Shown here one piece after another: positions 23,257 to 34,070 of a stretch of DNA of 64,000 nt. The first letter of the stretch is position 1; every line of letters starts with the position of its first letter. The stretch covers positions 294,078,362-294,142,361 of the forward strand of contig CM022303.1 in assembly GCA_011799875.1 (NCBI GenBank), written 5' to 3'. Source of the DNA: Thinopyrum elongatum. Taxonomy: Eukaryota; Streptophyta; Magnoliopsida; Poales; Poaceae. The position numbers and the translations under genes were made by a program. Below the pieces are notes generated by a model, which did no database searches, was not told the DNA's origin, and saw only the letters and a program-made list of their open reading frames with translations.

Positions 23257-26200
23257 TATGACGCCCCTGATTCAATCGTACACTAATCATACACGCAAAC
23301 GTGTACGATCAAGATCAAGGACTCACGAGAAGATATCACAACACAACGCTAAACACAAATTAAAGTCATACAAGCTTCATATTACAATCCAGGGGCCTTG
23401 AGGGCTCGAATACATAAGCTCGATCATAAACGAGTCAGCGGAAGCAACAATATCTGAGTACAGACATAAGTTGAACAAGGTGCCATAAGATGGCTAGCAC
23501 AAACAGGGATACAGATCAAAGAGGCGTAGACCTCCTGCCTGGGATCTTCCTAAACTACTCCTCGAAGTCGAACTCCACGTAGAATCATCCTCGGGATCCT
23601 CCAGCTCCTGGGCTCCATCATATGATTGCAATAACAGGGAAAAGGGGAAAACAAAGTAGCAAAGCAACTGTGAGTACTCATCCAAAGTACTCGCAAGCAA
23701 GGATCTACAGTACATATGCATCGGTATCAATGAAATGGGTAGTATCTGTGGGCTGAACTGCAAAATGCCAGAATAAGAGGGGGATAGCTAGTCCTATCAA
23801 AGACTACGCTTCTGGCAGCCTCCATCTTGAAGCAGTAGAAGAGAGTAGCTAGTAAGTTAACCAAGTAACAACGTATAGCATAATCCTACCCGACGATCCT
23901 CCCCTCGTCACCCTGTGGGAAAGAGATTACCGGGTTATCTCTGGAACTTATCTGGGTGTGTTTTATTAAGTATCTGGTTCTAGTTGTCATGAGGTCGGAA
24001 TACAACTTCAAGTCGTCCTGTAACCGTGAAAACGGCTATTCGAATAGATCAATCTTCCCTGCAGGGGTACACCACATTACCCGACGCGCTCGATCCCTCT
24101 GGCCGGGCACACTTTCCCGGGTCATGTCCGGCCTTGGAAGATCAACACGTCGCAGCCCTACCTAGGCCCAACAAAGAGGTCAGCACGCCGGTCTAAATCC
24201 TAAGCGCGCAGGGGTCTTGGGCCCATCGCCCTTTGCACTCCTGCACGTTGCAAACGTGGCCGGTGAGCAGACCTAGCAACCTCCATTACAAAGGAGGGTG
24301 CGTTACGCGGTCCAACCCGGTGCGCGCCACTCAATCGCTGACGTCTGAAGAGCTTTGGCTGATACTACGACACCGGTTGCCCATATCTTGTCCCATGTGG
24401 TGGTTAGTGCGTATAGGTCAATACCAACTCAAATCAAATACACAATCTCGTTAAGCGTGTTATTTGAAGTATCTGCGAACGCCGACCAGGGACCAGGCCC
24501 ACCTGTCTCCTAGGTGGTCACAACTTGCCCTGTCGCTCCGCCACAAAGAATAACTCGGGGAGGGGGGCGTCGGAAACCCAGGCCCATCTCAACCTGGATG
24601 GAACCACCTATCCCTTCAGCCCCCGGGCCGTGAATCACTCGCGGGTACTCTACGAGCCGACCCGACTTTAGTCTCATCATGTGTCAAGTATAAATATGTA
24701 TGTACGTACATACCCGTGATCAACACCCGACGTGATCACAGCCCGATAGTATAGCATGGCAGACGGACAAGAATGTAGGGCCACTGATGTAATACTAGCA
24801 ACCTATACTAAGCATTAGGATTGCAGGTAAAGGTAACAACAGAAGTAACAAGGACATGCTATGCAGCAGAATAGGATCAAACTGATGAAACTGTAACACT
24901 ACTGTAATGCAAGCAGTAGAGGGAAAGAGTAGGCGATATCAGAGTGATCAAGGGGGATTTGCTTGCCTGGAAGCTCGGTCGAGAAGGAGGGGTCGTCAAC
25001 ATCGTAGTCGATCGGGGGAGCAGTGGCGTCATTCTCAAAGTCTATCGGAGATAAGAGGGGGAAGAAACAATGAATACAATGCAAACAGATGCATGACGAT
25101 GCATAACATGACATTAAGCGGTGCTAGAGGTGACCTAACGCAGTAGTAGGTGCTACTGGCGAAGGGGGCAAACATCCGGGAAAGTATTCGCGGTGTTTGA
25201 CGTTTTTGGACAGTCGAACCGGAGGGGGATGGTTGCATGTTCACTATGCTAGGGACATGTGGCAGACGAACGGAGAGCATATTCGGATTCGTCTCATTTT
25301 TCTGAGCAACCTTCATGTATAAAGTATTTCCATCTGACATACTGATTAATTTATATGATTTTTCAAAGTTTTATTGTTATTCTAAAATTATTTTAATCTG
25401 ATTTAAAAAGTAAAATGCTATGTGTACATAGCAGAGGCCAGCCACAGCCTATGACCTATGGGGCCAGGGGACCCAGTTGACCCAGTCAACTGTTGACTGG
25501 TCAACGGTGTGAATAGTGCATCTAGGACCCGCATGTCATTCCTCTGTAGTAATTTCAACACTGATTTAACATATATACTTAGTAGTGGACCCCATCTGTC
25601 ATTGTTGCAATAGGGTAATTAGCAGGGGGGTTAGCTTTTAATTAATTTCTGTTAGACCCTAAACTAATCCTAACAGCACACAAACACACACACGCACACA
25701 AGTTTCAAAAAAAAACACACACGCGCACACATACACACAGCACGCACGCACGCATGGCCGCAATGCCATGGCCAGCATCAGCAGCCGGCAGGAGAGCTAG
25801 GCCTCGCGCGGGCCTGGGAGCAGCATGGGTCACCGGGGGGCGACCGCTGCGAGGCCGGTCGGCAGGGAGTGGCAGAGGTGAGCGTGGCATGGGTGCGGGT
25901 CGGGCACGGCTGGAGCGGGCGAGGCAGTGCGAGGACGCGCGATGAGCGCGGGGCTCGGCGAGGAGAGCGAGAGGCGGGGGCGGGCTCGGAAGCCAGGGAG
26001 CAGCGGAGGGCAAGCGGTGGACGCGCGCGCACAGGGCGCTTAGCAGGGGGGACAGGCGGAGTGCACGGTGAGCGCGGCAGGGGCGCGGTGGGCGCATGCT
26101 CACTGTGAGTGCGGGTCCGACGAGGTCGGCGACCTAAAGCATCGGGAAAGGAACGAGAGACAGGGGGAATCAATGGATGGGGCTCACATCGTGGTTGTAG

Positions 26201-26999
26201 GGTTAGGCAACGTGCTCGGGGAGGCCGGATGGCGTCGGAGCAGGCAGGGGGGGGGGACGGCTCGTGCTGGGCGCTCCGGTGGTCATAGCGGAAGGGAACA
26301 AGGCGGATGTAGTGGCGAGCGCGATGGGGCGCGTGGAGGATAACGACGACTGGTGGAGAAGCTGCGGGCCAGCACGGGGGCCTCCATGGCCGGCGGCTGT
26401 GCGGGTCGCACGAGGAAGCGGGGACACGAGGGAGCGCGGGGATCGGGGACGGCGACCGGGGGGCTAGGGTTGCGGGGTGGGGGGTTATGTAGGGGTGCGG
26501 CTGGGCCGGCCTGGCGGCCTGTTGGCCTGCTGGGCCGAGGCCCAGTTGAGGGGGAGGGTTGGTTTCTATTTTTTTTGTTTGTTTTTGTTTTTCTGTTTAT
26601 TAGTTTTCTAATTTATTTTAATTCAAAAAATATAAAAACAATTTCTACATTAGTATAACTAATTATACTACTGCCCCAGATAATTTGGCAATAAATAAAT
26701 TAGTTGTTTACTCTATAATTTATAAAAGGTATTTAATAAATTGTTATAGCCACTGTTTTATTTATTTTAGAGCATTTAAACATTTTATAAAAATGTGGTG
26801 TCTCCACCATTGTTACTTATGAATTATTTGTCACATCCAGAACATTTTAGTTTTAATATTTGAAAACTTTTATTGTTTGACTTGATTTTAAATTTGAATT
26901 TGAATCAGTTTCAAATCAACGCGGGTTTAACAACAGTAATCATAGTGATGTGGCATCATTAGTAGAGGATTACTGTAGCTTAATTATCCAGGCATTACA
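23257..26999 (-). repeat. 5' LTR of the LARD
   Basis: 3,743 bp, uninterrupted. On the minus strand it begins TGTAATGCCTGG and ends GGGGCGTCATA next to the PBS. It contains a CA-rich block near 25675-25750 and a GC-rich block 25790-26560, both also present in the 3' LTR. Confidence 0.88.
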
Positions 27000-27340
27000 A
27001 TATGGTTGCTCACCGTTGAGGCGCCGCGGAGCGCTCTGCTCGCGTCCCTGCGCACGCGCTCTGCCAGCGGTTGGGGCCTGCGCACGATCATGTTGGGGGC
27101 CCATATGCATGCTGTTGCGCCACGCGCGTTGCCATGATGCAGTTACGTGTGGCACGATGGAGTTACACGCTGCAAATTAGAACTGCCATCCGGGCATGCG
27201 GATATTCTAGGCCGTCCGGCTTCCCCATTAATTCCCGCGGCCATTATAACCTTAGTATCTTCAACCTTTCGATCTCGCCCGACAACACAACAAGCACACC
27301 CAGGACGAAACATACAGAGAGGATATCTAGCGGCGCTCCA
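27000..27340 (+). promoter_or_regulatory. Upstream region of the exonuclease-like gene, copy B
   Basis: GC-rich spacer (gcgctctgctcgcg words) followed by a TATA-like attataac at 27243-27250. A leader then matches copy C on its minus strand (caacctttcgatc, acacccac.acgaca, gagggtat..). The ORF stays open upstream to 27071, but homology with copies A and C starts at 27341. Confidence 0.5.
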
Positions 27341-28024
27341 ATGGAGTTCTGTGAGCATAAAGTGGAGACCCACGCGAGGGAGACGGATCTCTCGGTGGTG
27401 TACACCATCGACCCGGCCGTGGTGGAGGACTACATCAACACCGTGGAGCTGTTGCTTGCTCAAGACAAGTACAAGGTGGTCGGCAGCGACCTCCAGTACA
27501 CCGGCGGTCATCCTGGCAAAGATCAGAAGGTTGCCATCGCCCAGTTGTGCGTGCGCCATTATGTCCTCATCTTCCACTACTGGATGTCCACAGAGCCTTG
27601 CGACCGTTTTGCCAGGTTTGTCAACAGCACCGACTACAAGTTCGCTACGGTGGAAATCTGCAACGATGTAAATGCGCTCATGGTTATGGGCTTGGCCTGC
27701 AAGAACCTTGTCAAAATCCGTGACCACTACAGGGTCTGTGGCAGCACGAAGAATGACTCCCTGGTTGAACTCGCCTCGGCCATTATCGACCCCTACTACG
27801 AAAAGATGAAGCACGATGCCAAGAGAACAAATCCCGTATCCTGGCACGGGGCCTGGACGCGGAAACTGGATGAACCTCACCTTAGGTTCATGGCCAAGAG
27901 CATGTACACATGCTACAAGATGCACAGGCGGATCGTTGACATGAGGAAGTGCCTCGTTCCCAAAATCGACGAGGCCAGATCGAGCCACAAGAAGAGCAGT
28001 AGTGGCAAGCGTCACAAGAAGTAA
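27341..28024 (+). CDS. DEDD 3'-5' exonuclease-like protein, copy B (open frame, 227 aa)
   Basis: The only uninterrupted copy of the family in the window. Start chosen at ATG 27341 because copies A and C begin in the same cggctccaATG context. It keeps the core V-V-Y-T..D-P-A-V-V-E, V-A-I-A-Q-L-C-V-R, V-L-I-F-H-Y and I-C-N-D-V-N-A-L of a WRN/RNase D-type domain. The exo I block reads G-S-D50-L-Q52-Y: the second acidic residue (Glu in A and C) is Gln, and the exo III region (F-M-A-K-S-M-Y-T) has no acidic residue. Catalysis is therefore doubtful; a binding role is possible. The C-terminus (residues 210-227) is Lys/Ser-rich, like a nuclear localisation signal. Fold assignment is from memory of the family, not from a search. 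Confidence 0.7.
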   Translation: MEFCEHKVETHARETDLSVVYTIDPAVVEDYINTVELLLAQDKYKVVGSDLQYTGGHPGKDQKVAIAQLCVRHYVLIFHYWMSTEPCDRFARFVNSTDYKFATVEICNDVNALMVMGLACKNLVKIRDHYRVCGSTKNDSLVELASAIIDPYYEKMKHDAKRTNPVSWHGAWTRKLDEPHLRFMAKSMYTCYKMHRRIVDMRKCLVPKIDEARSSHKKSSSGKRHKK

Positions 28025-28888
28025 ATGATGATCAGATGATCGTTTATCCTAGTTAATTATGCATGTAATATATAGTTTACTTTGATGTGTGGAAATTTCA
28101 TGTGTGTAGTAGCCACCTATGTAATTATGCATGTAATAGTTTACTTTGGTGTGTGCAATTAAATGCCATGTCTCATGTGTGTAGTAGCCACCCATGTAAT
28201 TCGATGTTTAATTTGGTTATGCAGCCATGTCCTTATAAGTGTGTGTGTGTATATATATATGTTGTTGTTCTCATGTTCTGTATGCAATCCCATCGCACAA
28301 GACACACGTCTTATTAGCAGCAATCGTCTGTGTTATTATCGGTCTTCGCACACATTTCTGATTACAGACCTGTTTGCCGCGTATCACACACATCTTGTTA
28401 AATTAAACCATTTCTGTTCTCTTGGCTCAATGCAAACAGTTCATCCGAGTGGACTATTTGCCCTCTATCACACACACCTTGATGTGGCTGATCGTTTCTT
28501 TTCTTTCGCCTAATCACAAATAGTTCATCCGAGTGAACTGTATGCCGTAAATCGCACACACCTTGATCTGGCTGACCATTTTTGTTGTGTTGCCTAATCA
28601 CAAACAGTTAATCCGATTAACTGTATGTCGTATATTGCACACACTTTCATCTGGCTACCTGTTTCTATTGTTCTTCCTCATCGCAAACAGTTCATTGGAG
28701 TGAACCATATGCCGCTCATCGCACACGTAAGTAAAATCCGAACCGTGTTTGATGTATCCGCCATCGCAAACATTTTGCATGTTTTTTTTACGGTTTTTTA
28801 CATCACCGTTTACGATTAATGCATCGCACATAGTTTTGTCGAAGGGTCTCTAATTGTAGTGTCGCATTAGCAGCATCCTGCAGTAGTG
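28025..28888 (+). repeat. 3' flank and subterminal repeats of CACTA B
   Basis: 28025-28280 is an AT-rich 3' flank with duplicated words (gcatgtaata.tagtttactttg.tgtgtg). From 28305 to 28750 come about six roughly 75-bp repeats with AGTTCA-TCCGAG-TGAACT-type blocks (28522-28539; variants near 28437, 28590, 28690). The end block with gggtctctaattgtagtgtc runs to the terminus at 28888. Confidence 0.75.
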
Positions 28889-29613
28889 TCCTAAGGACAT
28901 GGGAGAAGTCTTGTTATAAGTAATCATGTGAATTTGGTATTCGTTCGATATTTTGATGAGATGTATGTTGTCTTTCCTCTAGTGGTGTTATGTGAACATC
29001 GACTACATGACACTTCACCATGATTTGGGCCTAGGGGAAGGCATTGGGAAGTAATAAGTAGATGATAGGTTGCTAGAGTGACAGAAGCTTAAACCCTAGT
29101 TTATGCGTTGCTTCGTAAGGGGTTGATTTGAATCCACATGTTTCATGCTATGGTTAGATTTATCTTAATTCTTCTTTCATAGTTGCAGATGGTTGCAAGA
29201 GGGGTTAATCATAAGTGGGAGGCTTGTCCAAGTAAGGACAGCAACCAAGCACTGGTCCACCCACAGATCAAATTATCAAAGTAACGAACGCGAATCATAT
29301 GAGCATGATGAAAACTAACTTGACAATAATTCCCATGTGTCCTCGAGAGCGCTTTGCTTTATATAAGAGTTCGTCCAGGCTTATCCTTTGCTATAAAAAG
29401 GATTGGGACACCTTGCTGCACATTTTTTACACTTGTTACGTGTTACCCTTTACGAATTATCTTATCACCAAACTATTTGTTACCGATAATTTCAGTGCCT
29501 GCAGAAAATACCTTACTGAAAACCGCTTGTCATTTCCTTCTGCTCCTCATTGGGTTCGACACTCTTACATATCGAAGGGACTATGATTGATCCCCTATAC
29601 TTGTGGGTCATCA
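28889..29613 (+). repeat. 5' LTR of the Athila element, right half only
   Basis: Matches 52506-53230 closely and ends ..cttgtgggtcatca before the PBS. Its first ~775 bp are absent because CACTA B ends at 28888 in the middle of the LTR. The shared tcc at 28889-28891 fits a 3-bp CACTA target duplication. Confidence 0.88.
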
Positions 29614-29624
29614 AGACTCTTTTC

Positions 29625-29643
29625 TGGCGCCGTTACCAGGGAG
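29625..29643 (+). other. Primer binding site (tRNA-Asp type)
   Basis: TGGCGCCGTTACCAGGGAG, 11 bp after the LTR end, is complementary with two mismatches to the 3' end of plant tRNA-Asp as I recall it, the usual Athila-lineage primer. Confidence 0.75.
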
Positions 29644-30617
29644 TGAAGCGCCTTTGGTAAGTGGAATTTGGTATGGAAACATTTATATTGTCACTATCGA
29701 AAGTCATCCTTTGAGGGGCTTGTCCGGGGTATCTTCACCTCGACCGGAAGAGCGAAGAGTTGCTTCTCAACCTACTGAAAATATTTATTATGAAATTCCT
29801 TCGGGTATGATAGAGAAACTGCTAGCTAATCCTTATGCAGGAGATGGAACACTACATCCTGATATGCATCTAATCTATGTGGATAAAGTTTGTGGATTAT
29901 TTAAGCTTGCAAGTTTGCCCGAAGATGAAGTCAAGAAGAAGGTCTTCCCTTTATCTTTGAAGGGAAAGGCATTGACATGGTATAGGCTATGTGATGATAT
30001 TGAAGCTTGGAATTACAAACGATTGAAATTGGAATTTCATCAGAAGTTTTATCCTATGCATCTGGTTCATCGTGATCGGAATTATATATATAATTTTTGG
30101 CCTCGTGAAGGAGAAAGTATCACTCAAGCTTGGGGGAGGCTTAAGAAATGTTATATTCATTCCCCAATCATGAGCTCGGCTTTCTCGTAATGATCAATCC
30201 ATGCTCGATACTTCTTGTACTGGTTCTTTTATGAAGAAGACTATTGAATTCAAATGGGATCTCTTGGAAATAATTAAATGCAACTATGAAGATTGGGAGC
30301 TCAACGAAGGTAAGGAGTCAGGTATAAACCTTAAGTTTGATTGTGTTAAATCTTTTATGGATACCGATGCTTTTCGTGAATTTAGCACTAAATATGGACT
30401 TGACTCTGAGATAGTAGCTTCTTTCTGTGAATCATTTGCTACTCATGTTGATCTCCCTAAGGAGAAGTGGTTTAAATATCATCCTCCCATTGAAGTAAAA
30501 ATAGTAGAACCCATTAAAGCTGAAGAAGAAACCATTACTTATAATGTTGATCCAGTTATTCCTACTGCTTATATTGAGAAACCACCTTTTTCTGTTAGGA
30601 TAAAAGAACAGCTATAG
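29644..30617 (+). pseudogene. Athila gag, broken
   Basis: Gag of the Athila element, the capsid precursor. Recognisable blocks are D-K-V-C-G-L-F-K-L-A-S-L-P-E-D, L-S-L-K-G-K-A-L-T-W-Y and F-H-Q-K-F-Y-P-M in 29603-30190. A second frame from 30201 has S-M-L-D-T-S-C-T-G and K-Y-H-P-P-I-E-V, with a frame change and apparent loss of codons near 30150-30200 and another shift near 30614. No clear initiator ATG is visible after the PBS. Non-functional. Confidence 0.75.
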
Positions 30618-30682
30618 TCCGTAAGAGTTATATTAGAACACCTACACCCCCTGAACAAATTAAAGTTGAACCTAGTATTGCT

Positions 30683-33047
30683 ATGGTTAAAGATCTCTTG
30701 GTCGATAATATTGATGGGCATGTTATTTGTTTCTGTGATGAAGTTGCTAGAATTGCTAAACCCAATGAAAAGGATAAACATAGACCTATTGTTGGCATGC
30801 CTGTTGTCTCTGTTAAAATAGGAGATCATTGTTATCATGGCTTATGTGACTTGGGTGCTAGTGTGAGTGCAATCCCTTTTACTTTATATCAAGAAATCAT
30901 GAATGATATTGCACCTGCTGAAATAGAAGATATTTATGTTACTATTAAGCTTGCTAGTAGGGATACTATCTCACCAATTGGGATCGTTAGAGATGTTGAA
31001 GTCTTGTGTGGGAAAATAAAATACCCTACTAATTTTCTAGTTCTTGGTTCCCCACAAGATGATTTTTGTCCCATTATATTTGGTAGACCTTTCTTGAACA
31101 CTATTAACGCTAAGATAGATTGTGAGAAAGAAACTGTTAGTGTAAGTTTCGGGGATGTGTCGCATGAGTTTAATTTCTCCAAATTCTGTAGACAACCTCG
31201 AGATAAAGAATTGCCTAGTAAAGATGAAATTATTGGTCTTGCTTCTATTGCCGTGCCTCCTACTAATACTTCAGAACAATATTTGCTAGACCATGAAAAT
31301 GACATGTTCATGAATGAAAGAAATGAAATAGATCAGATATTCTTTAAACAAATGCCTATTTTGAAACACAATTTGCCTGTTGAGACTCTTGGAGGTCCTC
31401 TACCACCCAAGAGTGATCCTGTGTTCGATCTTAAACAATTACCTGATACTCTGAAATATTCTTATCTTGATGAAAATAAGATATATCCTGTTACTATTAG
31501 TGCTAACCTTTTAGAACATGAAGAAAAGAAATTATTGAAAACTCCGAGGAAGCACCGTGTAGCTATTGGATATACTCTTGATGATCTTAAGGGCATTAGT
31601 CCCACTCTATGTCAGCATAAAATTAATATGGAACCTGATGCTAAACCAGTTGTTGATCACCAGCGACGGTTGAATCCTAAGATGAAAGAAGTGGTAAGGA
31701 ATGAAATACTAAAGCTTCTGGAAGCAGGTATAATTTATCCTATTGCTGATAGTAGATGGGTAAGTCATGTTCATTATGTCCCTAAGAAAGGAGGTATTAT
31801 TGTTGTTCCTAATGATAAAAATGAATTGATTCCGCAAAGAATTGTCACAGGTTATAGAATGGTAATTGATTTTAAAAAATTAAATAAAGCTACTAGGAAA
31901 GATCATTATCCTCTGCCATTCATTGATCAAATGCTAGAAATACTATCAAAACATACACATTTTTGCTTTCTAGATGGATATTCTGGTTTTTCCCAAATTC
32001 TTGTGTCACAAGAGGATCAAGAAAAAACTACTTTTACGTGCCCTTTTGGTACCTTTGCTTATAGATGTATGCCTTTTGGTTTATGCAATGCACCTACTAC
32101 CTTTCAAAGATGTATGACTGCTATATTCTCTGACTTTTGTGAAAAGATTGTTGAGGTTTCCATGGATGATTTCTCCATTTACGGAACTTCTTTTGATGAT
32201 TGCTTAAGCAACCTTGATCGAGCTTTGCAGAGATGTAAAGAAACTAATCTTGTCTTGAATTGGGAGAAGTGCCACTTTATGGTTAATGAAGGTATTGTCT
32301 TGGGGCATAAAATTTCTGAAAGAGGTATTGAAGTTGATAAAGCTAAAGTTGATGCTATTGAAAAAATGCCGTGTCCTAAAGATAGCAAAGGTATAAGAAG
32401 TTTCCTTGGTCATGCTGGTTTCTATAGGAGATTTATCAAAGGCTTCTCTAAAATTTCTAATCCTCTTACTAATCTCTTGCAAAAATATGTTCCATTTGTT
32501 TTTGATGATGATTGTGTAGAAGCATTTGAAATCCTTAAGAAAGCCTTAATCTCTACACCTATTGTTCAACCACCTGATTGGAACCTACCCTTTGAAATTA
32601 TATGTGATGCTAGTGATTATGCTGTTGGTGCTGTTCTTGGACAAAGAGTTGATAAGAAATTAAATGTTATCCATTATGCTAGTAAAACTCTAGATAGTGC
32701 TCAAAGAAATTATGCTACTACTGAAAAAGAATTTTTAGCGATTGTGTTTGCTTGTGATAAATTCAGATCTTATATTGTTGATTCTAAAGTAACTGTTCAT
32801 ACCGATCATGCTGCTATTAAATACCTTATGGAAAAGAAAGAAGCTAAACCTAGACTCATTAGTGGGTTCTCTTGCTACAAGAATTTGATTTACATATTAT
32901 TGATAGAAAGGGAGCTGAGAACCCCGTAGCAGACAACTTATCTAGGTTAGAAAATGTTCTTGATGAACCACTACCTATTGATGATAGCTTTCCTGATGAA
33001 CAATTAGCTATTATAAATGCTTCTCGTAGCACTCCATGGTATGCAGA
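30683..33047 (+). pseudogene. Athila protease, reverse transcriptase and RNase H
   Basis: The frame from 30683 has an aspartic protease (C-D-L-G-A-S-V-S-A-I-P, later F-G-R-P-F-L-N). RT follows (R-M-V-I-D-F-K-K-L-N-K, F-L-D-G-Y-S-G, M-P-F-G-L-C-N-A-P, catalytic S-M-D-D-F with Ser for the usual Phe/Tyr), then RNase H (C-D-A-S-D, T-T-E-K-E-F, H-T-D-H). A one-base deletion near 32863 shifts the end of RNase H into another frame, which continues to 33047, where a solo LTR with TSD gcaga interrupts. The coding frame resumes after the insertion at 48003. AT-rich codon use contrasts with the GC-richer Tat element inside it. Confidence 0.85.
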
Positions 33048-33401
33048 TGATGACCCACAAGTATAAGGGATCAATCGTAGTCCTTTCGATAAGTAAGAGT
33101 GTTGAACCCAACGAGGAGCAGAAGGAAATGACAAGTGGTTTTCTGCAAGGTATTTTTTGCATGCACTGAAATAGTCGGTAACAAGTAGTTTGATAGCAAG
33201 ATAATTTGTAACGAGCAAGTAACGGTAACGGTAAATAATATGCAGCAAGGTAGCCCAATCCTTTTGTGGCAAAGGACAGGCCAAAACGGTCTCTTATGAT
33301 AAGCAAAGCGTTCTTGAGGGTACACAGGAATTTCATCATATCACTTTCATCATGTTGGTTTGATTCATGTTCGCTACTTTGATAATTTGATATGTGGGTG
33401 G

Positions 33402-33998
33402 TGACGACGACATGTACCTAGGGTAGGGTCATAGGCCCGACCTAGACACACTACCCATGGACACTGCCCTAGAGTCAAAGACATTCAAATTGCAACAGAA
33501 GAAACCGACTGAGTTCACCTTGTAGTGCAATCCACTCGACCAGTTATGTCACTCGGATACCCCAATTCCATTCGACCAAGATGAAGTCACTCGACCATAC
33601 AAAAAACCACTCAGAGTACGGAAGACCTAAAGTCACTCAAGATGGCAACGGTCAGGCGTTCACCCTGTAGTCTTAAAGATCATTTATAGCTCTTTATAGC
33701 TAGTGTTACCAGTAACGCCCTGTCTTAATGAATATTGAACTCTGTGTAACGTGGGACGGCTGGGGTCCTGGCGCACTCTATATAAGCCACCCCCTCCACT
33801 GGCACAAGGGTTCGCACCCCCTGTAACTCTCACGCATAATCCAGTCGACCAAGCCTCCGGGCACCGAGACGTAGGGCTGTTACTTCCTCCGAGAAGGGCC
33901 TGAACTCGTACATCTTGCGTGCACAACCTCACCATAGCTAGGATCCTGCCTCCTCCTACGTACTCCCTATTCTTACTGTCAGACTTACTCCCACGACA
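33402..33998 (+). repeat. 5' LTR of the Tat element
   Basis: 597 bp, TGACGACGACATG..CCCACGACA. It contains repeated ccactcgacca-type words and a TATA box at 33779-33785 (tatataa). The PBS follows at about 34000. Confidence 0.93.
33779..33785 (+). promoter_or_regulatory. TATA box of the Tat LTR promoter
   Basis: TATATAA in cactcTATATAAgccacc, conserved in the 3' LTR at 46615-46621. Transcription would begin about 30 bp downstream and give the genomic RNA. Confidence 0.75.
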
Positions 33999-34070
33999 GT
34001 TGGCGCCCACCATGAGGCAAGCGTCTTAGCGACTTCCGGTGAGGTTGCAGTTTTTCTGATCTCCATCAAC

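Larger units (their letters stand above)
11334..26999 (-). mobile_element. Non-autonomous LTR retrotransposon (LARD type)
   Basis: Reading the minus strand: 5' LTR 26999-23257 (3,743 bp; TGTAATGCC..GGGCGTCATA), then a PBS AGTTGGTATCAGAGC matching the 3' end of initiator tRNA-Met, a 4.2-kb internal region, a purine-rich PPT ending GGAGAAGAAT at 19051-19042, and the 3' LTR 19041-11334. The 5-bp target duplication ATATG is exact (11329-11333 and 27000-27004). The CTCGGGACGAGATTT word before the PPT and the TGTAACGCC LTR start are familiar from Tekay/Del-type chromoviruses. No gag or pol homology is seen inside, so it must move in trans. It inserted in CACTA B between the F-box and exonuclease genes. 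Confidence 0.88.
1487..28888 (+). mobile_element. CACTA transposon copy B with captured genes (left end not seen)
   Basis: The right terminus is at 28881-28888 (..CAGTAGTG), followed by tcc. It lies exactly where the 5' LTR of the Athila element is interrupted: 28889 onward matches the 3' LTR from about 52506. The element carries, left to right, B3 exons, diverged repeats, two F-box copies and an exonuclease-like gene, and is itself interrupted by the LARD at 11334-26999. The missing first half of the Athila LTR is not in the window, so the true left end of B probably lies upstream. Copy A would then be nested inside B, or the left part was lost by deletion. The left limit given is therefore only the edge of copy A. 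Confidence 0.5.

Noticed and set aside
27143..28015. 290-codon ORF opposite the exonuclease-like gene
   Set aside because: Shadow of the sense gene; the sense frame is conserved as protein in copies A and C.
28163..28819. Small ORFs in the CACTA subterminal repeats
   Set aside because: They are by-products of the ~75-bp repeats and recur in all four termini with shifts.
33684..34013. 109-codon minus-strand ORF over the Tat 5' LTR end
   Set aside because: It spans the LTR promoter, PBS and leader and is disrupted in the 3' LTR copy.
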